Origin: Sporosarcina sp. Marseille-Q4943 | GTDB lineage: Bacteria > Bacillota > Bacilli > Bacillales_A > Planococcaceae | Assembly (NCBI RefSeq): GCF_943736995.1 | Contig: NZ_CALSFT010000002.1 | Span: 1,240,001-1,304,000 of the forward strand | Length of the DNA: 64,000 nucleotides | Direction of reading: 5' to 3' | Notes under the pieces: model-generated | Databases searched by the model: none | The model's input: only the letters and a program-made list of their open reading frames with translations | What the model was told of the DNA's origin: nothing | Part shown: positions 43,733-52,321 of the stretch, in pieces | Layout of the letters: each line of letters starts with the position of its first letter | Position numbering within the stretch: position 1 is the first letter of the stretch | Translations under genes and position numbers: made by a program

Positions 43733-46261
43733 ATGCATAGGGTTATTTTTTATGGCTTAAATTATATGCGCGAAAATGCTAAAGTGTTTTTTTGTTTCTT
43801 GCTGTTTTTATGTTTGTTGATGTTTATTTATAGCGGTGCAAATCATGTTGTCTTCGCAGAAAGTGTAGAACCAGATAGCTCTAAAACAGACATAATGGAC
43901 ATTATCACAGATCAATATGGTGATTTTAAGGAAGACGGAAAGTCATATTATCATCTAGATGCAGTTTCTGATAAAGACGTTGAATCTTTTGAAGAGGGTG
44001 AGAAGTTCTGGGCGGATACTTATGATAAGCTTTTCGGTTGGGCTGACGTCAAGGAAAATGTAGGGAACAAATTAAGTGAAATGGTCAATTTAGTCAATAA
44101 CATTGTTTTTGATATTAATATATTTTTGACTTACACCATGTTGGTCATGTATGACCTGGCATATACAGCAGATTTTACCGAAAAAATTATTATGGAATTA
44201 GAATCCCTAATGTCAAACATCACAGGTATTTCAGGTGGAACCTTCAATATCGGGTCCGGACTCTTTGGAAATCTGGTAAAAATGATTGCTGTGTTAACAG
44301 GCGTGTACGCCTTGTATATTTTCATAGTAAAACGTGCGTATTTTGAAACATTTACATCTGTTTTCCAAACAATAATTGCGCTCACAATCGCAATTATTAT
44401 GTTTGCTAACTACACTGCTCTGTTAACAGGAGCAAATAAGATTACAACAGAACTTAGTGGATTTGTTGTTAGCCTTCCCAGTCATTCAGGGGGACAAGAA
44501 TCGAATATTGAAGACCCAAGAACGAAAATGAAAGACAGTATTTGGGGGATGTTTGTTGATAGACCATATTTATATATGCAATACGGAACGCATGATATTG
44601 TAGCACTTGGAGAAGGAGATAGAGATGCAGGTATTACCCGTGTAAAAAGTATTTTAAAAGAACCGGTAGGAGAGGAGAGGCAAACTAAGGTCGTACAGCA
44701 AGAAGCTTCAAACAGTGGTTACGGTAATAACATGATGAAGTACTCAGCAGTAAATAGTCGTTTAGCTTTCACTTATTTTTACATGGTGATTAATGGGCTT
44801 GTATCACTACCTATCTATTTGTTGTCACTATGTTTAATACTCTTTCAATTTTGGTTTATGGTGATTGCTGCCCTTGCACCGTTTGCGTTACTCATAGCAG
44901 CCATTCCAGGTCAATTCAATGTAATGAAACGGTATTTCATTGAGCTAGGTATACCTTTGGCCTTGAAGATATTTGTTTCATTCGTTGCGTTGATTGTTTT
45001 TGTGATTTCAGACATCATCTATGCCGCAGATTTCAAATCGCTCAGCGGTGGTTCCAATCCGTTTTATAGCTATGTTGGTGCAGCAACTTTCAATCTGTTG
45101 TTGTTTGCTACAATCTTCATACTGAGGAACAGAATCAAGGACATCTTCTCTTCCGGTTCTAATACTATTCGAGAACTCCGTGAGAGTTCGGGAACGTTCA
45201 ACGCTCCATTTAAAAAGGGCATGCAGAATGTCGCAACAGTGGGTGGAGCTGTCGCAGGGGCTGTTACTGGCGGTCCTGCCGGTGCAATGACAGGAGCAGC
45301 AATTGGCGGTTCGGTTGGTAGAGTCGTAACTGGTGAAGGTGGCGTTAGTGATGTTGCAGGTTCAGCTATGAAGGCTCAGCATCTGGCCCATCTAAGCAAG
45401 ATGTCACAGTCAGAAAAAGCTAATAAGCTAACCGATTTTGATAGGAGTAAGCTTGAAAACTTCCTGAATGATAAAGACTTTACTTCCGAGATGAAGAAAG
45501 AAACGATGGAGGCATTCGAAAAGGCAGGAATTAATCAGCTTTCAGATGATGAACTTGCTGAGCAATTTGAAAAGATCAGTAGTCGAGGAGATATGGAAGG
45601 AAATTTTGCGGAAACATTCGCAAAGGGTATCTCGGAGAACAGAAAAAACAAAGCCGTCGAATTGGAGAAAAATGTACTGTTCCCTGACCGAAAACAAAGA
45701 CGGGAACAAACAAAATCAGTTCTGTCCGATACAGGAATGTCGTCAGAAATGGTGGACTTAACTATGCAAACGTTAGAAAAGCATGGCCTGCATGATGTGA
45801 GTGCTCGTGAATTGCGTACACAGTACCATAAACTGAAAGGACAAAGTGATCTTTCTGGGGGTTTTGCAGAAACATTTGCAAAAGGTATTTCCGATGAAAG
45901 AAGATCGATCCAATTGCAAAAAGAGAAACAGGATGTATACGGTGAAGTGGAATACGAACTGCATATGAACAGAACAATGATAACCAATGAGCTTTCAAAC
46001 AGAGGGGTCCCGTCAGAAATGATTGACAGGACGTTGGATACTTTAAGATCACATGGAATAGATAACCTCAGTCAAACGGAGATGAAGAGACATTTTGATT
46101 TAGTTGTAGAAAAAGCAGGGCAGGGCGAATGGAAAAATGGTTTTGCCGATACGTTTGCCGCAAATATCCAAAACGAGAGAAAGGCAGTTGAATTGGAGAA
46201 AGAACGTAAAGCCCTACTGAAGGGAAACAACCTTAAATCACTTGGTGATTTCCCTAAATAA
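43733..46261 (+). CDS. VirB6/TcpH-like polytopic conjugation protein with C-terminal repeats
   Basis: 842 residues. A signal-like N-terminal helix (about 17-40) is followed by a group of transmembrane helices (about 125-145, 180-205, 210-235, 345-400, 405-430, 440-465), a glycine-zipper-like stretch (about 500-535), and three tandem ~90-residue repeats (about 575-655, 660-740, 750-830). Each repeat runs SEM...T...GI..LS...E...GxFAxTFAxxI...R...E. It forms the inner-membrane channel by analogy with TcpH/VirB6. GGAGGT (43701) is 8 bases before an in-frame ATT (43715) but 26 bases before this ATG. Confidence 0.82.
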   Translation: MHRVIFYGLNYMRENAKVFFCFLLFLCLLMFIYSGANHVVFAESVEPDSSKTDIMDIITDQYGDFKEDGKSYYHLDAVSDKDVESFEEGEKFWADTYDKLFGWADVKENVGNKLSEMVNLVNNIVFDINIFLTYTMLVMYDLAYTADFTEKIIMELESLMSNITGISGGTFNIGSGLFGNLVKMIAVLTGVYALYIFIVKRAYFETFTSVFQTIIALTIAIIMFANYTALLTGANKITTELSGFVVSLPSHSGGQESNIEDPRTKMKDSIWGMFVDRPYLYMQYGTHDIVALGEGDRDAGITRVKSILKEPVGEERQTKVVQQEASNSGYGNNMMKYSAVNSRLAFTYFYMVINGLVSLPIYLLSLCLILFQFWFMVIAALAPFALLIAAIPGQFNVMKRYFIELGIPLALKIFVSFVALIVFVISDIIYAADFKSLSGGSNPFYSYVGAATFNLLLFATIFILRNRIKDIFSSGSNTIRELRESSGTFNAPFKKGMQNVATVGGAVAGAVTGGPAGAMTGAAIGGSVGRVVTGEGGVSDVAGSAMKAQHLAHLSKMSQSEKANKLTDFDRSKLENFLNDKDFTSEMKKETMEAFEKAGINQLSDDELAEQFEKISSRGDMEGNFAETFAKGISENRKNKAVELEKNVLFPDRKQRREQTKSVLSDTGMSSEMVDLTMQTLEKHGLHDVSARELRTQYHKLKGQSDLSGGFAETFAKGISDERRSIQLQKEKQDVYGEVEYELHMNRTMITNELSNRGVPSEMIDRTLDTLRSHGIDNLSQTEMKRHFDLVVEKAGQGEWKNGFADTFAANIQNERKAVELEKERKALLKGNNLKSLGDFPK

Positions 46262-46307
46262 TCGTGGCTTTTGTAAGCAAGAATGTCACTGAAGGAGTTG
46301 GAAGCAC

Positions 46308-47033
46308 GTGAATGAACAAACAAAACGAATACTCATGTTTAGCGTGATAGGTCTCTCTGTCACGCTTTTATTATTGGGTTTTATTGTAGGTATCGTTGAT
46401 AAGGCGAAGGAGAAGAAAGCAGAAGAGAAGGCAATTGAAGATTTAGCGTCAAAAGAAAATCGTGGGATTTGGCAATATACTTCGAAGGAAGGTGGATCAG
46501 AAAATCAAAACGTCAGTAATAAAGAAATGAAATCTGAAGAAGTGAATGAAAACACGGATGACAATTTCACAAAAAACTATTTGAAAGTACCCGATGAAGT
46601 CACTAAAAAACCAACACAAATTGATATGTTTCCTGAAAAGTATTTAGATGAAACGAAGATGATGGCCGAAGACTTTGTAACCAAATTCCACAGGTTTAAT
46701 AGGAAGAAACCAACCGAACATATAAATTCCGTCGAGGGGGTTTTGATTCAAAGCCATATTGATTACCTGAGAGATGCCAAGGCTGAAAAAATTGAAGGGA
46801 TGAAGGATGTTGAAGGTATCGTTTCCCGTAAAGTTCTATCCGTAGAATTAAAAGAACCTGTCGCGCCTACTTTGATTGCAATTTCATGGGATGGTGTCGT
46901 TGTAAGCGAAGTGTTGGATAGCGATGGCAATGTGAGAAAGGACACCGATATTTACAGCATGATGTTTGAAAAGGACAGCAACGGAAAATTCCAGATCACT
47001 GATTTCTATTTGAACTATGACCAAAAGAGATAG
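46308..47033 (+). CDS. Bitopic conjugation protein
   Basis: 241 residues with one transmembrane helix (ILMFSVIGLSVTLLLLGFIVGIV, about 7-29), then a charged linker and an extracellular alpha/beta domain. GTG start with GGAG. Located between the VirB6-like and lytic enzyme genes. I recognise no precise family; a structural part of the mating channel is the likely role. Confidence 0.65.
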   Translation: MNEQTKRILMFSVIGLSVTLLLLGFIVGIVDKAKEKKAEEKAIEDLASKENRGIWQYTSKEGGSENQNVSNKEMKSEEVNENTDDNFTKNYLKVPDEVTKKPTQIDMFPEKYLDETKMMAEDFVTKFHRFNRKKPTEHINSVEGVLIQSHIDYLRDAKAEKIEGMKDVEGIVSRKVLSVELKEPVAPTLIAISWDGVVVSEVLDSDGNVRKDTDIYSMMFEKDSNGKFQITDFYLNYDQKR

Positions 47034-47048
47034 GGGGAATCAAGTGAC

Positions 47049-48077
47049 ATGAAAAAGTTGCTATGGTTGGTGCCTATCTTAGCCAGCCCAGGTTTGCTTC
47101 TTCTGTTATCCATTCTTGCCCTGTTCCTCTTCTTCGGCGTGTTTATAGTTTTCACAGAAGAAGATGATGAAAGATGGAATTTTGCGGGAGGTGCTGTATG
47201 TAGACCGGACGGGGAAATCAGTGAAGAAATATTCTTCTCCCAGTTCAACAATGCCGGAAAATTTACTGACAAAGGAACGGTTTTTATTGAGGTTGCTGAA
47301 AAATACAGTATAGACCCGGTATTGATGGCTGCTATCGCTTTTCATGAAACCGGTTCAGGAACATCTGCGGCTGTCATGCTGAAGAATAATCCGGGTGGCT
47401 TGATGGACCCTGCAACTGGCAGTCGTTTCTTATATTCCTTCTCAACCATTGAAGAGGGCATAGAAGCCATGGGGAAAACATTGCACAATCGAATCATTAA
47501 GGATGGATTGATTACGATTGCCGATTTAGGAAGCGCCTATGCGCCCATTGGGGCTGATAATGACCCCACTGGTCTTAACAACCACTGGGTGCCAGCAGTT
47601 ACAAAATTCGTTGCTCAATTTGGCGGTCTGACGATGAACTGCGAGGTTCATGTTGTTGGCGACTGGATGATTCCGTTATTGTCGGGACTGAAGATTAACA
47701 GCCCTTTCGGTTATCGGATACACCCTGTCTATGGTGATGAACGATTCCATACAGGTATAGACCTTGCCTGTACGAATGGCGATCCGATACTTGCAGCACA
47801 GAGCGGAAATGTCATTTTCGCCTCCGAGAACGGGTGGTCAAACGGTTATGGCCTTCATGTAATGATCAATCATGGGGAAATCACTACGCTATACGCACAT
47901 ATGGATTCGGTGGCAGTTGGGATAAATAAGACTGTTTCGCAAGGTGATGTGATCGGCACTTGCGGTTCAACAGGAACATCAACTGGCAATCACCTTCACT
48001 TTGAAATCATTCGCGCTGGTATGAAGGAAGATCCGATGCCTTATTTGTCGGAATATAAGCCGGTCGATGATGAATAA
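47049..48077 (+). CDS. Bifunctional cell-wall hydrolase (glucosaminidase-like plus M23 endopeptidase)
   Basis: 342 residues. An N-terminal transmembrane helix (about 12-37) is followed by a lysozyme/glucosaminidase-like domain (IDPVLMAAIAFHETGSGTSAAVMLKNNPGGLMD, catalytic Glu near residue 101) and a C-terminal M23 peptidase domain with zinc ligands in RFHTGIDLA and HLHFE. Such enzymes open the peptidoglycan locally for the conjugation channel (VirB1/TcpG/CwlT analogues). Confidence 0.9.
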   Translation: MKKLLWLVPILASPGLLLLLSILALFLFFGVFIVFTEEDDERWNFAGGAVCRPDGEISEEIFFSQFNNAGKFTDKGTVFIEVAEKYSIDPVLMAAIAFHETGSGTSAAVMLKNNPGGLMDPATGSRFLYSFSTIEEGIEAMGKTLHNRIIKDGLITIADLGSAYAPIGADNDPTGLNNHWVPAVTKFVAQFGGLTMNCEVHVVGDWMIPLLSGLKINSPFGYRIHPVYGDERFHTGIDLACTNGDPILAAQSGNVIFASENGWSNGYGLHVMINHGEITTLYAHMDSVAVGINKTVSQGDVIGTCGSTGTSTGNHLHFEIIRAGMKEDPMPYLSEYKPVDDE

Positions 48078-48080
48078 CCT

Positions 48081-48327
48081 TTTGTCCGACGTTAATATAG
48101 CCTTTAATCGTTGATTTCAAAGCATTTCTATCTGTTAACGTCCGACGTTGAACAAATTGAACGTCGGACGTAAAAAGACCGCTTGAACCTTAGTGCTATA
48201 AGGTTTCTTCTACCTAACGTCCGACGTTGGGTTATTTGTGTTTCATAAACTTCGCTAACGTCCGACGTTAGATATCCAAAATGTAGTCATAGCAAGGGTT
48301 CATGATATGAATTAACGTCCCCGATGT
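48081..48327. repeat. Cluster of 13-bp palindromic repeats AACGTCCGACGTT
   Basis: Copies at 48081-48093 (partial), 48137-48149, 48160-48172 (inverted reading), 48216-48228, 48257-48269 and 48314-48327 (degenerate). Start-to-start distances are 56, 23, 56, 41 and 57 bp. The rest of this 267-bp gap is noncoding. Candidate centromere (parC), iteron or transfer site; none appears elsewhere in the window. Confidence 0.8.
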
Positions 48328-48344
48328 AGAAAGGAGTGAAATAG

Positions 48345-49046
48345 ATGGAGGAAGAAAAGACTTTGCTACTTGAGCAATTGAAGAATATCGAGAGAATGAA
48401 GGTCTACCTAATGTCCCGGATCAATGCGATAGGTGGTAATAGGAATGCAATAAGACGGACAACGGTCTATCCGATGGCGAAAGTAAAGCCGATGCTAATC
48501 GATGGCTACCCGGTTTTTCAATTTTCCTTTGAGGGAGCCCTTCCTTTATATAAAGAGGATGACCGGGATTACCTTGCAATGATTAGGCACTATTATTTCA
48601 GAGCAACCATCGATGCTTATGACTTTTCGAAGATTGATTTCCAATTCGATAAATCTGTCATCATCATTGCTCAGCATTATGAAAATAAACTCATCCGTGA
48701 TTTGGATAATCGCAACAGAAAGCTAATTCAGGATGCAATCCGGCACACGGGTTTAATTGGGGATGACAGCTGGTGGCGAGTATGGAATGTCGATATAGGT
48801 TTTTTAGATCCGCGAGGCAATCATGTCCAGGTATATGTTGTGTCACAAGACAATTTTGCAGAATTCATTGAGGTACTTAAAAAGAGAAATTATCAATTGG
48901 GTCATATTCCTGACCCATCAATTAAGGAAGGGATATTGGAGAAATACGAATCTGATATCAAGGTAAAAGACGATGATAATGAGCTGAAACCGGAGGATGT
49001 CATGGAGCAATTATCGGATGCTGTAGCTCCTCATTTTTGGGGCTGA
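48345..49046 (+). CDS. RusA-like Holliday-junction resolvase-type protein
   Basis: 233 residues. The segment RDLDNRNRKLIQDAIRHTGLIGDDSWWRVWNVDIGF matches the RusA pattern (DxDN...K...DA...G...DDs) that carries the catalytic aspartates. A helical N-terminus and an acidic C-terminus extend beyond the usual ~120-residue RusA core. Good ribosome site (AAAGGAG). It might process replication or recombination intermediates of the ICE. The assignment rests on the motif only. Confidence 0.6.
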   Translation: MEEEKTLLLEQLKNIERMKVYLMSRINAIGGNRNAIRRTTVYPMAKVKPMLIDGYPVFQFSFEGALPLYKEDDRDYLAMIRHYYFRATIDAYDFSKIDFQFDKSVIIIAQHYENKLIRDLDNRNRKLIQDAIRHTGLIGDDSWWRVWNVDIGFLDPRGNHVQVYVVSQDNFAEFIEVLKKRNYQLGHIPDPSIKEGILEKYESDIKVKDDDNELKPEDVMEQLSDAVAPHFWG

Positions 49047-49064
49047 CAGTTTGATTGGTTCGGT

Positions 49065-49163
49065 TATATTGTACCCAGCGAAATAGCAGCATTTTCGGGT
49101 GCAATATAAGGATTCATATCAAAATGCAATATTGTACCCGATTTAAGCATTATGTTGTACCCG
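49065..49163. repeat. Repeats ATATTGTACCCG upstream of the replication-relaxation gene
   Basis: Copies: 49065-49077 (TATATTGTACCCA), 49096-49108 inverted (CGGGTGCAATATA), 49127-49140 (CAATATTGTACCCG), 49151-49163 (TATGTTGTACCCG). Spacing about 31, 31 and 24 bp. Probably protein-binding sites; noncoding to 49316. Confidence 0.7.
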
Positions 49164-49316
49164 TTGTTTCTGAGTTGAATTTATGGAGTAAGTGGCTTTA
49201 TAGAAAATCAGTCGAATTGTACAACTTCAAGTGGTTTAGTTGAGGCAATTCGTAACTCCGTGTAGAAGTGACCGAAAATAAACAGTCCCCACGAATTAAC
49301 GAAAGGAGAGGATTCA

Positions 49317-50384
49317 ATGGCGCGAGCCAACAAAAAACAGGTGGTGAAGATACTACAACCTTTGGATATTGCGATACTGACGGGACTCTACGAATACCGT
49401 GCATTGAGTACGGAGCAGATCATGCGACGCTACGAACTGTCACGGTGGTACACGTACAAGAAACTCCGCATCTTGCGAAATTCCAGACTGATCAGCACGC
49501 ATCCAATCAGCGGCTATCTGGTGAATCAGAACAGACAAGGCTCGTATCACCGTATCAGTGAAACGGGCATTTCCTGCTTGCGAGAGCAGGGGGTGCCTGT
49601 TGAACGGCGGGCAGACCAATTGCGCATCAACGTCCGTCACTTACCGTTCCTACTTTCCACCAATGACGTCATGATTGATTTGGAAGCGTATGGATGGCAT
49701 ATGGAAGACAGCAGGAGTGTGAAGGCGAAATTCGAACTGAACCGAGGGGCAAATGTACAAGGGATGCTGAAAAGTCCTAGGGGAACAGACTACCTCTTCT
49801 ACATGTTTCTCCACGGAGTTGGAATGAAGAATCTCATGAAGGTATCCAAAGAACTGATGGACGTCAGCAATCCAAACTATATCCTTTTCGCCAAAAGCGC
49901 AGCAAGCTACAAGACGATTGTCGAGCACCTTTCAACCAATACGTCTGTCATTGTCCAATGCCAAAGCCTGAAAGTTTTCCCGTACACGTTCGCCAAATAC
50001 TATTTGCGTCATTTTGAAGATGAACAAAAAGTCATGAGGTTTCTGGAAGACTTTGAAGTATACGACTTGTCCTTTAAAACGGATTTCAAAGATACCCGAA
50101 AGAAAATATACGATGGATTGGAGCGGATCGTCCGTCATGAAGGCGAAGAAAAGTATCTCGTGAATCTTCTCGATACCGATTTGGTCAAAATCTACAATGT
50201 CCGTCATTACCGTAAAGAAATGTACGAACTGGACGGTCGTAAAGTGCTACTGGTGACCACTTCCATGACGAGGCCCATGCACGAACAATTACTAGGCGAA
50301 ATCCATCATGTCGATTATCTTGAAATTGATTCAAGGGAGCTGATCGATTATCTGAAGTCGATCCAACCCGTTCGTTCTATATAA
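49317..50384 (+). CDS. Replication-relaxation family protein
   Basis: 355 residues. The N-terminal winged helix (ILQPLDIAILTGLYEYRALSTEQIMRRYELSRWYTYKKLRILRNSRLI) and the following domain fit the Replic_Relax family found in conjugative plasmids and ICEs, thought to act in plasmid replication or DNA relaxation. The remaining ~240 residues form an alpha/beta domain with no classical relaxase HUH motif. It is preceded by a repeat cluster that may be its binding region. More GC-rich codon use than its neighbours. Confidence 0.75.
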   Translation: MARANKKQVVKILQPLDIAILTGLYEYRALSTEQIMRRYELSRWYTYKKLRILRNSRLISTHPISGYLVNQNRQGSYHRISETGISCLREQGVPVERRADQLRINVRHLPFLLSTNDVMIDLEAYGWHMEDSRSVKAKFELNRGANVQGMLKSPRGTDYLFYMFLHGVGMKNLMKVSKELMDVSNPNYILFAKSAASYKTIVEHLSTNTSVIVQCQSLKVFPYTFAKYYLRHFEDEQKVMRFLEDFEVYDLSFKTDFKDTRKKIYDGLERIVRHEGEEKYLVNLLDTDLVKIYNVRHYRKEMYELDGRKVLLVTTSMTRPMHEQLLGEIHHVDYLEIDSRELIDYLKSIQPVRSI

Positions 50385-50443
50385 AGTGTCCTTTGGAATG
50401 CGTTTTGTATTTACAATACCTAATTTACGAAAGGGGAAGTTAC

Positions 50444-50650
50444 ATGGAAACCAATAATCAAGTCATTCCAGAACTGCTAGAGATGACGAAACTTACAGCA
50501 CACGAAAAGTTCCTCAATAATGAAATAGCCGTACACCTCGGCAAAAAGGAGCAAAAGCGAATGTACCGAACCATGCGTGAACTGCTGACCGACGAACTCG
50601 TTTTCGTGTTGAATCTTGAAGTGACGAATGCCCGAAGCAGAAAGGGTTGA
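50444..50650 (+). CDS. Small hypothetical ICE protein
   Basis: 68 residues starting at ATG 50444 (AAAGGGGAAG before it); mostly helical and charged (MTKLTAHEKFLNNEIAVHLGKKEQKRMYRTMRELL). The longer frame from 50393 lacks a ribosome site. The stop overlaps the next frame. No family recognised. Confidence 0.6.
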   Translation: METNNQVIPELLEMTKLTAHEKFLNNEIAVHLGKKEQKRMYRTMRELLTDELVFVLNLEVTNARSRKG

Positions 50651-50655
50651 TCGTA

Positions 50656-51150
50656 TTGCAAGTATTCATTGCGGTGAGTAGTTTTCTAACTGCAGCATTG
50701 GGCGTTACAGCTATGTACAATGCTGTCTACATCCCGACAGCAAAGTTGATTCTCATTTCTGGGCTGACAGTCACTGTCATCTATTTCATCGTTAGGCGAC
50801 TTCAACAACAGAAATACAAGAAACTGGATAGGTTAATGTCGTTCACAATGTCCCTGTTTGCGTCCATGTTTCTTTCAAGCCTTGTTCACGCAGCGTGGAA
50901 TATGGAAAAGTTCCTTTCCCGGTTAACGATGATGAAAATGACGTTGGTGTTGCTAGTGATAGTTGCTGTTTACTTGAACATTGTCATCATACGAGCCGAA
51001 ATCTCCTACAAGAAGAAGCGCGGCAACCAACGTATAGAGGAACAGCCGAACAAAAGCTATTTTGAAAAAAGGAAGGAGGAAAGGGAGAGAATAGAACGTG
51101 GTGATGTCAGAATTGTGCTTGGTGCATCCACTGATAATGATGATAATTGA
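50656..51150 (+). CDS. ICE membrane protein
   Basis: About 164 residues with four hydrophobic helices (about 2-20, 26-45, 62-80 and 92-112) and a charged cytoplasmic tail. TTG 50656 lies 9 bases after GAAAGGG; TTG 50647 is the alternative and overlaps the upstream stop (TTGA). Last gene before the cargo block. The function is unknown. Confidence 0.62.
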   Translation: MQVFIAVSSFLTAALGVTAMYNAVYIPTAKLILISGLTVTVIYFIVRRLQQQKYKKLDRLMSFTMSLFASMFLSSLVHAAWNMEKFLSRLTMMKMTLVLLVIVAVYLNIVIIRAEISYKKKRGNQRIEEQPNKSYFEKRKEERERIERGDVRIVLGASTDNDDN

Positions 51151-51335
51151 TCAAAATTCGAAATTGCAGTATATGTATTTGGGTTGGTATTGAGTTGGAT
51201 AATTTCGAAATGTAAGTTATAATTCAGTTTATAGATAGCCAACTGGTGCATTATGGTAAGTGTAAAGCCCTTTCTTATTGAACTACCGTGGTTGGATAGT
51301 TTAATAAGAAAAGAGTAGAAGGAGGGCGAATTAAT

Positions 51336-51581
51336 TTGAAACGGGAAGGAATAGTAAAATGGTTTAAAGAAGAGAAAGGTTATGGCCGTATAATGCTTGA
51401 TGGTGAAGATGGAAATCATGTTTTTGTTCATTTTAGTTCGATTTTACCTGATAAAATAAGATTTCTAAATGGATTCAGATTCCTTAAAGAAGGTCAAAAA
51501 GTATCCTTTGATTTAGTTGAAAACCCAAATTCTACTGACCAAAAGCAAGTTGCAGAAAATGTAATCATTATCTCAGACTAA
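51336..51581 (+). CDS. Cold-shock-domain protein
   Basis: 81 residues. The N-terminal [35 protein letters not shown] contains RNP1 (KGYGRI) and RNP2 (VFVHFSSI) of the CspA fold; a 15-residue extended loop ([18 protein letters not shown]) makes it longer than the usual 66 residues. TTG start with GGAGGGCG. Probably a nucleic-acid chaperone carried as cargo. Upstream lies a CTTTCTTATTGAAC...-type hairpin. Confidence 0.8.
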   Translation: MKREGIVKWFKEEKGYGRIMLDGEDGNHVFVHFSSILPDKIRFLNGFRFLKEGQKVSFDLVENPNSTDQKQVAENVIIISD

Positions 51582-51702
51582 AAAAGTCTTCTTCAACTAA
51601 AGTACGCTTTACTTCAAGAAGGTGTAAAGCCTTTTTTCTTATTGAACCAACGAGTAGTTTAGTGAGAGATACAAGTTGTCTAATGATACGAGGGGGGAGA
51701 AA

Positions 51703-52119
51703 ATGGGGAAGAATTTATTTGTCTTAGCAGTAATTTCGTTACTCTTGTTAGTTGGTTGTTCACAACAAGAAACATCACCAAAAGCTGAAGATAATAATAG
51801 CAGTAAGACAGAGATGGATGTCTTTATACCGACCAGGGAAAGCATTTTAGAAAATGGCCGCTATCCGATAAATGATAATGGACAAACTTATGGACCAAAT
51901 ATGGAAGACATGGCGGTTATTTTCGGTGATCCTGATTTAATGTTGGCAACAGATGAGAACGGTACAATAGGTTATGTAAAAAAAGTAGATTTGGATGGTC
52001 CACAGCCTAGAACTCCTGCTGAAGCAGTAAGACTTACAAAAGAAGCTAAACCAAGAGAAATTCCTTTGTATGATATTGATGGAGAGACTATTATTGGTAA
52101 GTTTATTGTAGGTCGATAA
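51703..52119 (+). CDS. Putative lipoprotein
   Basis: 138 residues with lipobox LVGC (C19). The mature domain (NGRYPINDNGQTYGPN...DGPQPRTPAEAVRLTKEAK...IPLYDIDGETIIGKFIVG) is a small module also seen at the C-terminus of some Bacillus membrane peptidases and as stand-alone lipoproteins. Start at ATG 51703 after GGGGGGAGAAA; the upstream frame to 51676 is not supported. Confidence 0.7.
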   Translation: MGKNLFVLAVISLLLLVGCSQQETSPKAEDNNSSKTEMDVFIPTRESILENGRYPINDNGQTYGPNMEDMAVIFGDPDLMLATDENGTIGYVKKVDLDGPQPRTPAEAVRLTKEAKPREIPLYDIDGETIIGKFIVGR

Positions 52120-52195
52120 AGCTGTTCGTTTATTGAACAACTTAATAGTAAAGAGAAAATGCTATTAAAGTATCGGGTACTTTCTTGAAGATCAT

Positions 52196-52221
52196 CGAGC
52201 CGCTTTAACGGTTCTTTTTTC
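52196..52221 (+). terminator. Intrinsic terminator before the mer module
   Basis: GAGCCG-CTTTAA-CGGTTC hairpin with six T. Confidence 0.75.
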
Positions 52222-52270
52222 TTGTTCTACTTAAGGAGGTTAGTTGAAGAAGATAAATTTATTATTATAC

Positions 52271-52302
52271 TTGACCGCGTACCTTAGTACGCGGTTTATA
52301 AT
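52271..52302 (+). promoter_or_regulatory. mer promoter/operator
   Basis: TTGACC and TATAAT separated by an over-long spacer (19-20 bp) that contains the palindrome CCGCGTAC-CTTA-GTACGCGG. The long spacer and the GTAC-centred dyad are the hallmarks of MerR-controlled promoters that are untwisted on metal binding. Confidence 0.85.
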
Positions 52303-52321
52303 GTTTATAGGGGTGAGTTAT

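Noticed and set aside
48081..48327. CRISPR array
   Set aside because: Repeats are 13-bp palindromes with irregular 10-44-bp gaps and one inverted reading; no cas genes nearby. Not a CRISPR pattern.
49055..49243. 62-codon frame over the ATATTGTACCCG repeats
   Set aside because: No ribosome site, Cys/Tyr-rich composition, and it follows the repeat structure; better explained as noncoding binding sites.
52244..52321. N-terminal extension of MerR
   Set aside because: It would translate through the mer promoter and operator; the 132-residue form from 52322 puts the Hg ligands at the known positions.
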